Shown here piece by piece: positions 40,130 through 52,299 of a DNA stretch of 64,000 bases. This DNA is from Pseudocercospora fijiensis CIRAD86. Taxonomy: Eukaryota > Ascomycota > Dothideomycetes > Mycosphaerellales > Mycosphaerellaceae. Where the stretch lies: NCBI RefSeq assembly GCF_000340215.1, contig NW_006921532.1, forward strand, positions 9,997,894-10,061,893. The letters run 5' to 3'. Positions within the stretch are counted from its first letter, which is position 1; the number at the start of each line of letters is the position of its first letter. Both the position numbers and the translations under genes were made by a program. The notes beneath the pieces are model-generated. The model searched no databases. It was given only the letters and a program-made list of their open reading frames with translations, and was not told the DNA's origin.

Positions 40130-43100
40130 GTAAGTATATTAACCTATATAAGGGTATAGATCGCGCCGCTATAGCGGCTAGGTTTGTAAGGCCGCTTAAC
40201 TACTTCTATAGTTGTTTACAGGCTATATATAGACCGCTAAGAGGTCCAATCTCGAGCTAATTTAAAGCCTTATAATCGCATAGTATAGGCCTGTAAATAA
40301 GGAGTTAGAATAAAGCTAAACTAGACCTTATCTAGAGGCTATTTCTACCTCTTGTTTATCGACCTATTCTACCTCTTCCTCGCGGTTACGTATTACGCTT
40401 GTTTCGACCTCACTGTCGCCAAATCCTACGCTCTTTACGATATATAAGAAACACCTCCCTTCTAAGGATATAGAAGCGTTGCTTGCTAAGCTCGAGGTAG
40501 AGCGGCCGGTACGTAGTTAACGTAAGGTCGGTAAGGTCGAGAATAGCGCTAAATTAGTATAGTTTAAAAGCCTATTTCTACTAAATATATATAACCGAAG
40601 GCGCCTATTCTTCTACCCTCCTATAGGCGAGTTAAGTAGTATTAAGGCGTACGAGGGTCTATAGATAGAAGGCTTCGAATACGACGAATACCGCTATTTC
40701 GTAACTAATATATAGTATTATAAGAATCGACCGAATAAGCTATCGAAGGACTCGCAAGGTCGGTTATATCGACGACTCGGCTTCGAGTGTCGTATCTATA
40801 AGCGCTATATAGACTATAACCGCGCAGATAGCAGAGAGGTTGTTTTTAAGCGTAGCAGGCCTTAGCGGAAGCGCGCGGCGCGTACGATGTATATATACGA
40901 CTGTTGCGCGAAGCTAGTAATTATTAAGGTCTATAAGAAGCGACTAAATCGCAAAATAGGCGAGTTTCTCGATAATTGCGTACCGGCCGAGCTACCTTCG
41001 ACTTTAAGTGCGAATTTGACGTTTGTAAGGCTAGTCTACGTAGTGTTAAAGCCGCTTACTAACCGCTATTCGTACGGTCTCGAATTCGTCGATTCTTTAT
41101 AAACTAACGATAGCGTAAAGGCGGTATAGAAGGACCTAATCGCTTCTCGAGGTAGCTTAACGTTAGTCGCTTAGTTAGTTAAGGAAATAAGAAGGCCTAA
41201 ATAGCGGCAAATTTGGTATAATGCTAGTACGGTTAGCATTACTCGAGACCGTATTTCTAGCGCTAATCGAGAAGGCCTTAAACGACTAAGTAATAAGCGA
41301 AGACAAGGCGCTAAACTAGCCTTCGAGGAGCAGTTATAGCAGGCTTACTAGTACTTGTCTGCTAAATTTAGTAGTGGAAGTGGCTTTATAGAGATAATTC
41401 AATCTCGTAGAAGCGATAGACTAGTCTATAGAGGCCTTGTTTAGGTAGCGGACTAGTAACTTCGAGCCCTTCGTAACTATAGGTCCTTATTCTTGCTAGA
41501 TTCTATATACCTTACGAATAGGCTTAAATAGCCTCTCTTAACTATATACGTCCGTAATAGCTATTTAGAGTGGCTTCTAGCGGCTTACTTCCTTCTCGAC
41601 TGCGAGTAAGTATACCTAATTAAGAGGGCAATCTCGAGCCTTCGAGAAATAGCTAAATTAGACTTCAAGCAATAAATTAGCGGATTTAATAGCTATAAGA
41701 AGTACTTCTTCTTTAACGCGGACAACTATTGTTCTTCTAAAGCTAAAGATTAAGACTATTTTAATTATACTAAGCAGTCTTCCTAGATACTACTATAGTT
41801 AATTACTAATAACTTAGTAAGTAAGCAACTCGGAGTTAGTTAAAGTCTTATAGACTATAGTATTGTCTAGCGCCTCTACTAACGCTACCTTATTAAAACC
41901 CTCGAGAAGCATTTTAAGCGCTTTCTAGCTATATTAAAGGCAATAAATAAGGCTCTGTTTATTGCTCGAGACTAAGAAGAATGCTAGGCCTTTATTAACT
42001 AGGCAATAGCGGCCTTTAAGACCTATAATAATACGGTTAAAGCTACGGAAGAGTTGGCTTATTTAAAGGCAAATTAGAAGGCTTTAGAAAGCGATCGCTA
42101 GGCGACTTAGGCAAGGCTCGGAGACCCGATTTTAATAGCCGTTCGCACTACTAGTCTACTAGAGGGATATTATATATACTTAAAGCACCGAGATAAGCGT
42201 TAGATACGTAAATAGAGCTTACGAGGTGCGTATTCGTCCTATTCTTATAGTGCCGTCGGAATTCTATAAGAATAGAGTCCTCCTACTATATTCTTTAGTA
42301 TAGGCGGATTCCTTAGAATAGGCTAGCTTTTAGCCTCTAGTATTATTCTTAGACTTATACGGCTTCTTATCTCTTCTATATAACAACAACTAACTGTTCT
42401 AGGTACCGTCCTATACCTCGTTTAGCTTAATAGCTATATCCGCGAGCGCGTTCGTTAAAATAGCGTTGTCGATAAGAATAGCTAGCTTCTAATATAGCGT
42501 TAAGAGAAGACTTCTGAATTTCGACGGTTACCTCTTTCTATATAGAAGAAGATAGCGGATAAGCTTACATAGTGCTATAAGGGTATAGACAATAACAAGC
42601 CTACTTAGCGAATAGCTCTACCGGCTACGGACGACAATATATACACTAAGTGCTTCTATTACTTCTAGTATAGCTTTTACCTTCCTTATAAGTATGTTTA
42701 GCGCTTTTATAAGGAAGGTATTAGTCGCCTTACACTACACCGTTGTAGCCTCTATATTAGTCGCTTCTAAGGTCTAAATAGCAACCTTGTTTACTCCGAC
42801 TAGCTTAATATAAAGCTTATTATTAAAGACGAGCAGTTAGTATAGGTCTTCTACGTTAATAAGGCACTAGGAGTGTCTCGGAAGCGCTAGGTTAAGGAAT
42901 ACTTCTATTCTATATAAGAAGCAGTCTTACAAGCCTTCTTCCGGTTCTACGACTCGTAGGCTTCTAACCTAACCGACGCTTAGCAATACGAGGCCCTTCT
43001 ATAGTAGATTACTAACTTTGAAGCACTTAGCTACGACTCGCGAGTCGCTTAGATAGACTAGTAGTTCAAGAATAGTACTTAGTAGGCTAAACTAACACCT

Positions 43101-44115
43101 CGTCGTACTACAAAGTAGCGAGTTGTTAACGACAAGCCGTTGCGGCAACTAGTCTTCTATATAGCTCTAGCTCTAGCTCTAGCTCTATTACTATCGCTAC
43201 TAGCACCTGTCGCTTCTATAACTAAACTTACATATCGGCCTCGCCTTATTATCGAAGGCTACGCTCTACTAGTCTACGGTCTACCTAATAGCAACGGCGT
43301 TGTTACTTAGGTTAAAGATAAAGAAGACGTACTATACGAGGTTAATAAGTACCTATTTAATAGCCTCTTAGATACAGACCTTCTTCTACAATTAACGCTA
43401 ATTAGTCGATTGCCGCTATCTTTACTAAAGGACGCTAGTAAAAGTGATTAATATAATAACGACGAGGCATTAAGGCACTAATAGCCGTTGCTGTCGTCCT
43501 TACTAGACGATTTGCCCTTACTAAGTAAGCTGTTTCTACCTTCTATAGTAGAGCTACCTTCTATAGTAGAGCTACCTTCTATAGTAGAGCTACCTTCTAT
43601 AGTAGAGCTACCTTCTATAGTAGAGCTACCTTCTATAGCACTATCTATAGCTCTATATTCTTTACCTATATAGTCGCCTAGTTAGGACAGTTCAATTAAT
43701 CTACTATAGCTATTAGGTAGCTCTTATAAACCTCGTCGTTAGAAGCCTTTAATTAGTAAGCCTATAATACCTTCGAAACGCGCTCGTAGAAAGTTATACG
43801 TAGGTATACTACCTAAACCGTACCGGATAGATCAATCCTCTCGTACGCTATCTCCTACACTAATTAGACTACTAAACCGACGGATCTAAGGAAAGGTTGT
43901 CGCTTCTAAGCGGTAGTAGTAGTAGTGCTAAGGTGTAGGCGTAGACTTAGTCGTTTTCGAGCGATTACGGCTGTTCGGAACGGTAGAAATCCGAGGTAAT
44001 TAGGTTATACAAGGGGTGTTCGCAATACCCCGATTTGTATACTAATTTCGGTGGTTTTAGGGCACTCTATAGGGGTATATAGAACCTATAGGGTGTGCTA
44101 GAGCTACCTCGAATT
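40130..44115 (+). mobile_element. Unidentified repeat family X, copy 2 (fullest copy)
   Basis: About 4 kb with one long relic frame. N-terminal third: LEVERPV, FKSLFLLN, RRLFFYPP, EGFEYDEYRYFVTN; open stretch 40887-41102 (MYIYDCCAKLVIIKVYKKRL, GEFLDNCVPAELPS, LTNRYSYGLEFVDSL). Middle: RNYRSLFLLDSIYLTNRLK, LLTIYVRNSYLEWLLAAYF, HFKRFLAILKAINKALFIAR, TVKATEELAYLKAN, LEGYYIYLKHRDKR, SLRGAYSSYSYSAVGIL. Cys/His part near 42645-42800: KCFYYF then YLPYKYV and RLTLHRCSLYISRF, consistent with a C-x2-C...H-x-H finger after RIP. C-terminus: a PSIVEL repeat and RARRKLYVGILPKPYRI. The zinc-finger layout resembles the C-terminal fingers of fungal FluG-domain/DUF3435 proteins, but no recombinase core could be identified. 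Confidence 0.7.
43539..43628 (+). repeat. 18-bp tandem array, 5 copies, encoding PSIVEL
   Basis: Unit ccttctatagtagagcta, in frame with family X. Five units here, five at 61613-61702 (copy 3) and one at about 12258 (copy 1). The repeat keeps the frame and contains no CpA, so RIP leaves it intact. Confidence 0.95.
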
Positions 44116-44140
44116 TACTTTGTAGGTTAATATACTTGGA

Positions 44141-45483
44141 TCTTACCGTAGTAGTTCGGTTTACGAACTACTAAACGTATATAGTTTGGTTTCTTAGCGG
44201 CAAACTAGCTCCCTAGTTCCGGTTTGGTTTTTTTAAACTATATAGATTCCTAGTTTAAACTAGAGACTGTATTAGTCTTACTATAAGGATACTCTTATTC
44301 AACTGCCGGCTACGATTGCCGGCTATAATAGTAACTAGGTTACATTTACTACGCTCGCGGTTGCCTTAATAATAGCTATTACCGTTACTAGGGCGTAGTT
44401 ACTGTAGTTGCGAAAGCTTACCTATATAACGTTATATAGGCGGTAACAATTAGAGGTTTGCGATATTCTTATACCTTTTAACTTCTTCCTCTATACCTAT
44501 ACCTATAATAACTATTATACGCTACGCCCCTGCCCTCCTTCCTTAAGATAGTAAGAGAGAAGCGCGCCGCGCGCTAAATAGAAGATAGAACTAAAGACTA
44601 CGAGTTTATTTTGCCTAAGTATCTAAGAAAAAAGCGTAAGACTAAAGAGGAGTACTCTATAAAGAAGAATTCTATACGAGACCGCGAAAGAAAGGAGAAG
44701 ATAGATAAGGATAAAAGATCGAAGGCTAAGAGAAGAAAGGCGCGGAATAAGGCATTCTATTAATAGCTAGCGCCTATAGAAAAAACTAAAGGTTAGAATA
44801 AGAAGACAACCTAAGAGAAGACTAAGAGGAGGAAGGAATTACGTCTAGTTTTCGAGCGTAAGTTTCTAGTAGCGTAAGTTAATCTAGCCGATAGGCGTAG
44901 CTAGCAGCTATAGCCGGTAGCTATAGCCGGTATCTTTTTCTTTTAAACGTTAATTAATAGCATTTAGACCTATAGCCGCTACCTCTATCGATACGACCGA
45001 TAGTAACGGAGATGTTCAGATACCTAAGAATAATAATACTAGAGTTTAGGATACCGCGAAAGAGCTTAATACTACGAATAAAGGGACTAAAAAAGCAAGG
45101 AGATACTATACGTCGGTCTAGTAATAGGTATAGTCTTAGGGCCTAACGCTATAGACGATAAGCGCTAGGAGTAGATCGAGTATAGTTAAAGAGACGAGGT
45201 ACTAGTAAAGGGCTAAGGTATAAGTCCTATCAATCTAGATAATTATCGTTAAAGCTACTATAAAAAGCTAGCAAGGGTTAGAATCGAGACTAGTCGTCTT
45301 TATATCCTCGATATAGAGTAGAAATTTCTTTATTAGTATTAGAGCGATGCCTTTGCGCCTATAAAGGCAAAGTAGCTTACGATTAATGCAATCGGGGCTA
45401 GGTATCTAGGGACGGCGGAAGAGTTACTAAAGGAGGAAGGGGTATAGGTAATTATTCTATACTCGGCATATATAGCCGGCGTT
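44141..45483 (+). mobile_element. 5' fragment of an hAT-1-type element (copy 2)
   Basis: Starts with a decayed terminal repeat (cttaccgtagtagttcggttt), then the same order as 16450-17960: the tactataaggatactcttattc block (single copy here), the ccggctacgattgccggcta motif, the basic exon 1 (GTAAGT donor intact near 44875) and exon 2 up to the intron at tatagccggcgttt. It breaks off at about 45483 where Copia gag sequence starts. Carries only the N-terminal third of the transposase and no histone genes. Confidence 0.88.
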
Positions 45484-45499
45484 TATAGTACTAATAGTA

Positions 45500-46700
45500 G
45501 ATAGTGAGCTTCTATAATACTACTAGACTGGTTATTATAAAGGTTACGGTAGAGTATAGAGTAGTAGTAGAATGTTATATAGCTTTAAGTATCCGGCTTT
45601 TAAGAATACGAATGCTTCTTTATAGGAGCGCTTCTAGGTCCTTTATTTTTAAGGTCTAGTAGGCTTTTTCTAATAATTTGTTCTTAGAATTATTAGACTT
45701 AATAAACAGTACTTAATTATCTAGCTTCGTCTAGTAAGTTAGAGAATAAATAGTCTAACTTAAAGCTATTCTTATCTCTTTATAATAATTAGAATAAATT
45801 AGTTATAGGAAACTAGTTTTAACTTTTCGTCGTTTAAACTACTAAGAGTCTAAGCTGTTGTGATTTAGTTACTAAAACTTTCTTAAACTCGAATTCGTCG
45901 TATAAGCCGCGAATAGTATATACAGACTTCCTAATGCAATTAGAGGATTTCTAAGTAGTTTATAATATCTTTAAGTAAGAGATATTAGGAGTTAAATCCC
46001 CTAGAAGAGTATAATTCTAGAAGAGTATTTTAAGCCTCGGTAAATATTTATAGTAAAGTATCGCCTTTCTTTAATATCTTTACTTCTATTACTATCGGAA
46101 ATAGTTTTAAAATAGCCTTTATCTACTAAGTACGATACTACCCTTAAAGACTAAAACGTTTAATACTATTATTCTTTAAGGCGGATAAACGTAAAAGACT
46201 TTTCGCTAAGAGCTATCTCTGCTGCTACTTAGCGCTTAGGTCTTATATTTCTTATAATATCTCTCTTAGATATATTTTCGAAGCCTAGGTTTACCTAGAT
46301 ATTTTTTAGCGAGATTAACCTATTTAGTTTTCAAGTAAAAACTTCTAATACTAGAGTTCTAAATTATAAGGACCTTAGATACTAAGGACATAGCTAGCCC
46401 TATCCATTTAAGAGAGACTAGTCTTACTATATACTAAGTATAGTATCTTTAAAATCTACTTCTTTTATTAGGTTATAAAAGTCTACTAATGTTTTAATAA
46501 TATTATCTTATACTTTACTAATAGAGACGAAGAGTTTCTATTTCTAAAGAATCTATACTTCTCTTAGATTCTATTTAAGATTATCTCTAGAATAAGGAGA
46601 GGTATCTCGTTCTATAGGTATTAATAGATAATTTATAGATACTTCTTATCTGCTAATAGAATAGTTATGTTTTCGATAATAGCGATCGAATTAGATAGAT
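45500..46700 (-). pseudogene. Copia-like Gag relic (copy A)
   Basis: Minus-strand counterpart of 53440-53670: both have agaatagctttaagttag..., SNLLDEAR, then NKGPRSAPIKKHSY, where the family has a CCHC knuckle. Upstream (towards 46700) the frame reads Leu/Lys-rich Gag-like sequence with many stops. It joins the hAT-1 fragment at 45483 at its zinc-knuckle end. CpG-poor like the plus-strand Copia copy. Confidence 0.6.
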
Positions 46701-47250
46701 ACTAGTATAGTCTTCGAGGGCGATATATAGAGGCGTACGGAAGTCGTAACTAGTGTTAGAAGTCGTAGTAGTAGTAGTATAGGAATCGTAGTAGTAGTCG
46801 TAGAGTAGATAGTAGTTAAATTGTCTAACTAGCTAAAGAGCGATTCTACTCGCGCATATATATTAGCTAGAGATATACTAGTACGTTCTAAGTAAGCGTC
46901 TTAGCCTACGCGTACTACCTCGTATTCCTCGTAATTAGATCTCTAGAATTCTAGGCTCTAGAGGCGATCGAACCTATAGGAGGTTCTCGCTCTATAGATA
47001 CGAGGATTTCTCGGTTCTAGCCCTTCTATATTTAATTAGGGCTTACGTAGGCTTACGTGCCGAGACTCGGAGTATTAGCCAAGTTTGATTAATGCTTATA
47101 CTAAGAGGCTAGGCGTTAGACTCGATCGGGGACTCCCCGGATAAGAAATGTCCGAGGTATCCGGCTATGCCGAACCCCCGGTCGCACTAGTCCCAAATAG
47201 GAAATAGTGGCCGATCTTATTCGCCTCGTCGCGAGCATTAGAGCATATTT
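46701..47250. other. Simple-sequence and CpG-rich spacer
   Basis: Contains gtagtagtagtagta / gtagtagtcgtag runs at 46760-46820, then sequence around 47060-47200 that keeps several TG/CA dinucleotides (ccaagtttgattaatgc; gaaatgtccgagg). The motif ctagtcccaaatagg recalls cactaggcccaaatagg at 51495. No gene recognised; possibly the left end of the Harbinger element. Confidence 0.35.
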
Positions 47251-48290
47251 ACTACAGATTTCTAAGCGAATACTATCGATTGATAGGTTAGGTTATCGAG
47301 TCCGTACGTACGCCGAGTAAATACTAATATTACTACCCGATAATCCGCGCTCGGTAACTATTCTCGATAAGGGCTAGGGCACTTACTAAAGCGCAATACG
47401 CTGCTACCTAGTAGTAGAGGTTTTCATAATAGAAAGCGGCTAATCGTATGCTAGTAGTAATCGAATAGGTTAGCAACGCGTTGTTAGCGTATCCGTTAGC
47501 GTATATATAGCGTATACTTAGGGTCGAGAAGACTACGGTTTTCCGTACGCGTTATACGTGTCTTGTTGCAAAGATTATATACTGTCCGTTAGCAATTGCA
47601 GTATAGTAGTAATATATTAACTACAGGCTCTATTAATAGGTCTCCTACCTCCGAATTACTAGAGTTCTTTATAGCAGGCGCTATCTTCTTTAGGTTAGCA
47701 GCTACCTCCGAGCTAACCGTAGTAGTAGAACACCTAGAACTTTAATAGCAACCACGGTTAAGTGAATAATAGCAACGGCAATTATATATCTAGCAGTCTA
47801 GCAGGTCTAGCATCGTTACCGCCTATACCTATATATTCGTACGAAAACCACACTCCGTAATAGGTGCTAATCTATAGAGGCAGAAAGAGCTATTAATAGA
47901 GTAAATACTAGCTCCGGCCGCTAGTTATATATTATTAAGAGAGCTACACTATAAGGAATAGTCCTCGAGATTCTCGCAGAATAGGAGGTGCGCGCATTCC
48001 TTAGAAGTTTACTAATTCCTGTACTAAGAGGTCTAATTCTAGCGCTATAACTATAGCGATAGCAAGGTCTAGCGTTTCTACAGGCGGAGGGTTACGATAA
48101 GGTCGATCTGAGCTACTTAAGTAACCCTATATATCGTACGCACTATCTAGAAGCCGCTAGGATAACGCCTCGCGAATAGCGGCTAGGTTAGAGAGCTACT
48201 AGCGGCGAGTTTCTCCCTCGACCCTAGGAGGCACCTCCTACTAGCTAACTAGTGCTCTAACCTGCCCGTCTAGAAATTTAGGAACTACGT
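47251..48290 (+). other. Possible N-terminal part of the Harbinger-associated ORF
   Basis: About 47885-48110 reads LAPAASYILLRELHY... RRCAHSLEVY, FYRRRVTIRSI with RIP-type stops, so some of it was coding. Continuity with the ORF at 48300 is not shown. Confidence 0.3.
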
Positions 48291-48299
48291 TATTTAGGT

Positions 48300-49650
48300 A
48301 CCCCGGCGGGAGCCGAGAGCTTAGCGGCGCTAGCGGAGAGGGCGGAGGTGCCTAAGCGGAGTACTAGAAACCTCTAGTCCGAGACCGAGAGCCTTCTAGT
48401 ACCGGCTCTAGAGATTACTACTACGTCTACGGAGTAGGAAGGTACGCCGGCGGTTCTACCGAGAGCTCCGAGTGCTAACAAAAACAGTAGTAGGAGTGCT
48501 TCTAGCGAATCCGGAGGTAGACAGGTTGCTCCGCTAGTGCGACTCGCTCCTCGACCTAAGACACAACCTCTATAAGCTAAATCCGGCGGTTCTACGCTAG
48601 TTGTTATTTAATCTTCTTAATAAGCGGCATCTTCTTAGCAAGCTAGACCTTCTTTACAAGCTCCTAGTAAAGAGACTGTCCGCTAGCCGTTAATTAATAA
48701 GATGATCTAGGCAATAGACGAAGCCGATTTAGACGACGTACCGGACGGTAACGCTTAGCTAGAAGAAGACTGTTAGAACGAAGAGATTGCTATTAATAAG
48801 TTAACTCGCAGTAAGAAGACTAGCAAGTTACGCAACGTTAAGAAGCCTATGTAATAGGACGAGATTAGGTGTAAGCAAGCGGCCGCTTATCTCGATAATA
48901 ATACTCACTCTCTAGATAATAGTATGTCTATTCAAACCTAGTATATAGTTATACAAACTAAGCTTAGAAAGCGGCGAGAGATCTTCGTTACTAACCTATT
49001 CCGTACTCTCTTTAGTAGCTCTTAAGGACCTAATAAGCCTCGTCTTGTTAGTTAGATACTAGCTCGCATTAATGCCTAGAAACGACGAGAGGTAGGCACT
49101 AGCCGCAATAGGAGTGAATTCTAGCGAAGATTAGACTCAATTATTGCTAAGCCAAAGACCGTAGAACTAAACAATAAGGTCTCTAAGGAACAGTATGCTT
49201 ATATAGCTAAGGCTTAAGAGAATATAGACCAATTCCGGAAGGGCTTAATAAGTGCCGCGAGCTTAGCAATTAATAATAATTAGTCTAATCCATTGAACGT
49301 TAGTCGTATTAGACAGAAGCGGAAGCTTGCTATAGAGGCTAAAGAGAGGGTAGGTTCTCGTACCGAGAAGGCACTTAAGTCGCTCTAGGACTAGCAAAGG
49401 GAATACTAGGAGGCTAACCTGTCTTAGGCTCGCAGAATACATAAAGAGAAGATAGCTATAAGGGAGCGTAAGCTCGCTAGCCGTACTACTAGCGGCGCAG
49501 AGGTGTCGTCGTTACGAGAAGACGTAACAAAGCTACAAAGCGGGCTTCTCGGGTTAGAGAACAAGCTAGATTTAGGATTGGCCGCGATACTAGCTACTAT
49601 CTACAAAAAGTAGAATACAGGTCTAGGAGCATTAGGATCTACGGACTAAC
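48300..49650 (+). pseudogene. Second ORF of a PIF/Harbinger element (charged, coiled-coil-like)
   Basis: A single frame of about 450 codons whose only breaks are TAG/TAA at Gln/Trp positions, ending at TAA near 49647. N-terminal third is Ser/Pro/Ala rich (AVLPRAPSANKNSSRSASSE). Middle: AIDEADLDDVPDGNA, NKLTRSKKTSKLRN, KLRKRREIFVTNLFRTLF. C-terminal third is Lys/Glu/Arg rich and helical (RQKRKLAIEAKERVGSRTEK, KEKIAIRERKLA, LREDVTKLQSGLLGLENKLD), probably a coiled coil. PIF/Harbinger elements carry a second, Myb/trihelix-like DNA-binding ORF besides the transposase; position suggests this role, but no clear Myb motif was seen. It is tail-to-tail with the transposase. Confidence 0.55.
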
Positions 49651-49879
49651 ATCTAATAACGCCTAGTACCGGATCCTAGGTCTATTAGGTGGTAGTATAG
49701 CGAATAATATAGTAAAGTCAATATTGTTATATCGTAGAAGTCCTCTTAGCTAGCTATCAAATCTAGCAACCTTACTATCGAGATTTCTAGCAATTACGTT
49801 ATGCCGTTGCGGTATGTAAGGGTAATATATATCTTCAATTCCAACTATTATTCGGACATTAATACAATACCTTACAATA

Positions 49880-49905
49880 CCGCTACGGCGGCGGCGGCGG
49901 CGCTA
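49880..49905. repeat. Short (CGG)n run
   Basis: Five CGG units between the two convergent Harbinger ORFs. CpG-rich and RIP-resistant. Confidence 0.8.
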
Positions 49906-49999
49906 AAAAATCGGTTATTATATTCATTTTCATTACCGCGTAGTCCGATAAAAAAAATACGCACTTAATCGCGCCTAGGTAAGCTAGCAAGGAAATCCT

Positions 50000-51180
50000 C
50001 GGCGGTAGGAGGCTAGTAGCTAAACATACCGTTAATAGCAGTCGCTTTTCCTTCTTCGCTACGTAAACACGTTAACAAGTTCTGCAACAATACTAATACT
50101 AAGAAATAGACACCCGCCGGTTGCACCGTCGCTCGCACTCCTTTGCCTTAGTAGACGTACGTAAACTGCGTAAAGTTCTGTCTAAACGCTATCTCTACGC
50201 CGATACGAGCCTTCGAATGCTACTAACTCGCCCTACGCTGTTCGTCCGTTAAGAAACGATGCCCGGCATCGTGCGATATAGGGTCGATAATGCCGTACTT
50301 GTTACTATAAGCGCTATTACCGAATAGGAAGAGCATTAGGTCCTAGTTGAAGTTTAAGGCTATTATTCGCTCCTAGACACCCGATCTATCCTATACCGCT
50401 CCGTCGTTCGCTAGACCGAGATCGGGTACACTAGAGGCGACAATAAGGCTATTAGGCGCAGTTATATACTGTATCTTCTGCCCGTTTGCTCTATAATACC
50501 TAGAGTATGTCCCTATCTGCAGGGTAGCGTTAAGAGGCCTTATAAACTCGAGGAAAGTGCTATCTACGAAGCCCTAAACTATACCGAGACCGTAACCTGC
50601 GTCTGTCGCTTTGCAGGTATATCTCTCTAGGTTCTCGCGGTCTAAACCTAGCTACTAATAGATAAGATCTCGGAAGTTGTTATATATAATGTAACACACT
50701 CTATTAAACACTCTAGATAGCTAGGTATGTCTACGGCCGTTCTAGTTAAAGTCGTAGTAACGAGCTAGATAGGCAAGACGCCTATATACGGTATACAGCG
50801 CTTTCTTAGGACTAGATACGTAATAATAGCCTAGCGAGTTAAATATTCTTATCTCTTCGTTACTAAGCAAGAGCGGCGCCAATCGACGTATTTACTATAG
50901 ATAGAAGCGACATTCTTTACGACAATTTACTAGATCTTAGTCGTCGAGTCGCTATTCGTAGTGCGGAAACTAGTACGACTCTTAGCCTAGTATATAGCGG
51001 ACCTGTCGCTATAGTGCTAGAAGCTCTAACTCTTCTTGTTCTAGCAATATAGCTATCTACGCTATATCTAGTATGTCTATAGCAATTCTACGTATTGCGG
51101 AAGACGCGTTTAGTAACGTAAACGCGACTAAGAGCCTGCTAAGGCCTTAAATTATACGTACGGGTAGCTTATAGGGCGTA
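50000..51180 (-). pseudogene. PIF/Harbinger (DDE_Tnp_4-type) transposase relic
   Basis: Minus strand: RRLAYLARYYDF then LSRVFNRVCYIIYNNFRDLI (the L-S-x-I-x-N-x-x-L helical block of HARBI1-type proteins), LGLDRENLERYTCKATDAG, GFVDSTFLEFIRPL (first catalytic D, D-G-T-x-R-P-x-C-R-P in relatives; forward 50553-50570), RYYRANGQKIQYITAPNSLI, FGNSAYSNKYGI at about 50305-50325, where the second catalytic D is N (t-GAC to t-AAC, a RIP change), and ARIGVEIAFRQNF with the catalytic E intact (forward 50188-50201). Stops at Gln/Trp. The N-terminal part (50750-51180) is decayed. Confidence 0.88.
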
Positions 51181-51289
51181 CGGGACGAGATCATTTACTT
51201 AACCGCTTGTAATTAAGCGCTACTGCTAAATTAGCCGTATGTACGGATCTATAGGACTACTAATTATATAGCTAACCTATAGTAAACAT

Positions 51290-51640
51290 GCTCTATTCTC
51301 TAAATACTAATATTAATATCCGAGGTTGCTTAGTTATCGCTAACTAAGCCGAGCTAACACTAGCTAATATAGCTAATACTAAATATTTGATTAAGAATTT
51401 CAATCAAAATTGATTGACATTTGATTAATCGTTGGATTCGTTAGACTCGCGTTAGATTCGCGTTGGATTCCCGATTCGGAAGCCACTAGGCCCAAATAGG
51501 CAATATACGCTTTAACCTAGGTTTTAATGCTCTATTAGTCCTCTTTTAATATCTATCGCTATTAGGACTTATAGTATCGATATAATCGATATATAGATAG
51601 AATATTATCTTTATTAACTTGCTCTTAGATAGTATATAGA
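51290..51640 (+). repeat. Dispersed repeat shared with 13740-14110
   Basis: Same landmarks as the copy near 14 kb, with about three agctaatact units, plus a short palindromic stretch caatcaaaattgattga at 51402-51418. Adjacent to the Harbinger transposase 5' side; could be its terminal region. Confidence 0.6.
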
Positions 51641-52290
51641 TACCCGAGATTTTACGTATCTATAGATATTGTCTTAGATAAGATATATCTACCTATAGAT
51701 AGGCTATCTAGAAGTAGTATTATCTAGCGCTTAGATCTTTAAATATAGATCTATAAATAGATAGACAACTAGAGTCTCGAATATATAAGAGATACTCTCT
51801 AATATATATATATTAAGATCTTTAAACTCTACTTTAATAGTATCTTATAAAGAGGATATATACGATACTTTAGATACTTTTACGTTCCCGATTTCTCCTA
51901 CTTAAGCGATAGTAGACCGCTAGTTTTTCCTAGAGGGCTTTAATTAGGGTTTCCCGTTACTCTCGGTAACTATAGATCTCCTTCTTTCGAAGATAGAGCG
52001 TAGTAGGGACTATAAGCTCTATAGGCTCTTTTATATATCTAGAGTTAATACGAGACCTTATATATAGCTCTATAACAAGGCCTCTAGGCATCTTAGTATA
52101 CTAGAGCCTATCTAGACAGACCCGCGAAGATTTAGGAAAATACTAAGAGGTATAAAGGAGGTAGAAGTCCCTAGCTTCTATTAGCTAGCTCCTCCGGCCT
52201 AGGAAAGCTCTAACCTACCCTAAGAGGGAGCTAGGCTAGGGCAGGCATTCGATTAGAAAAAGAGAACTACTAGATATAAGAGAATACAAA
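51641..52290. other. AT-rich spacer, nothing recognised
   Basis: Long stretch of tatagatatct-type sequence around 51600-51870, then CpG-poor RIP-type sequence. May be the 5' region of the LINE that follows. Confidence 0.3.
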
Positions 52291-52299
52291 CTCTTTAAT

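Noticed and set aside
40130..44115. Calling family X a Starship captain or Crypton outright
   Set aside because: Only the zinc-finger-like tail is suggestive; no R-H-R-Y tyrosine-recombinase residues could be placed.
46760..46825. GTA-rich run as a coding repeat
   Set aside because: No extended frame supports it; it reads as simple sequence.
47060..51510. Harbinger ends at the two caa-atagg motifs (47190 and 51500)
   Set aside because: The motifs are in direct, not inverted, orientation, and no matching short target duplication was seen.
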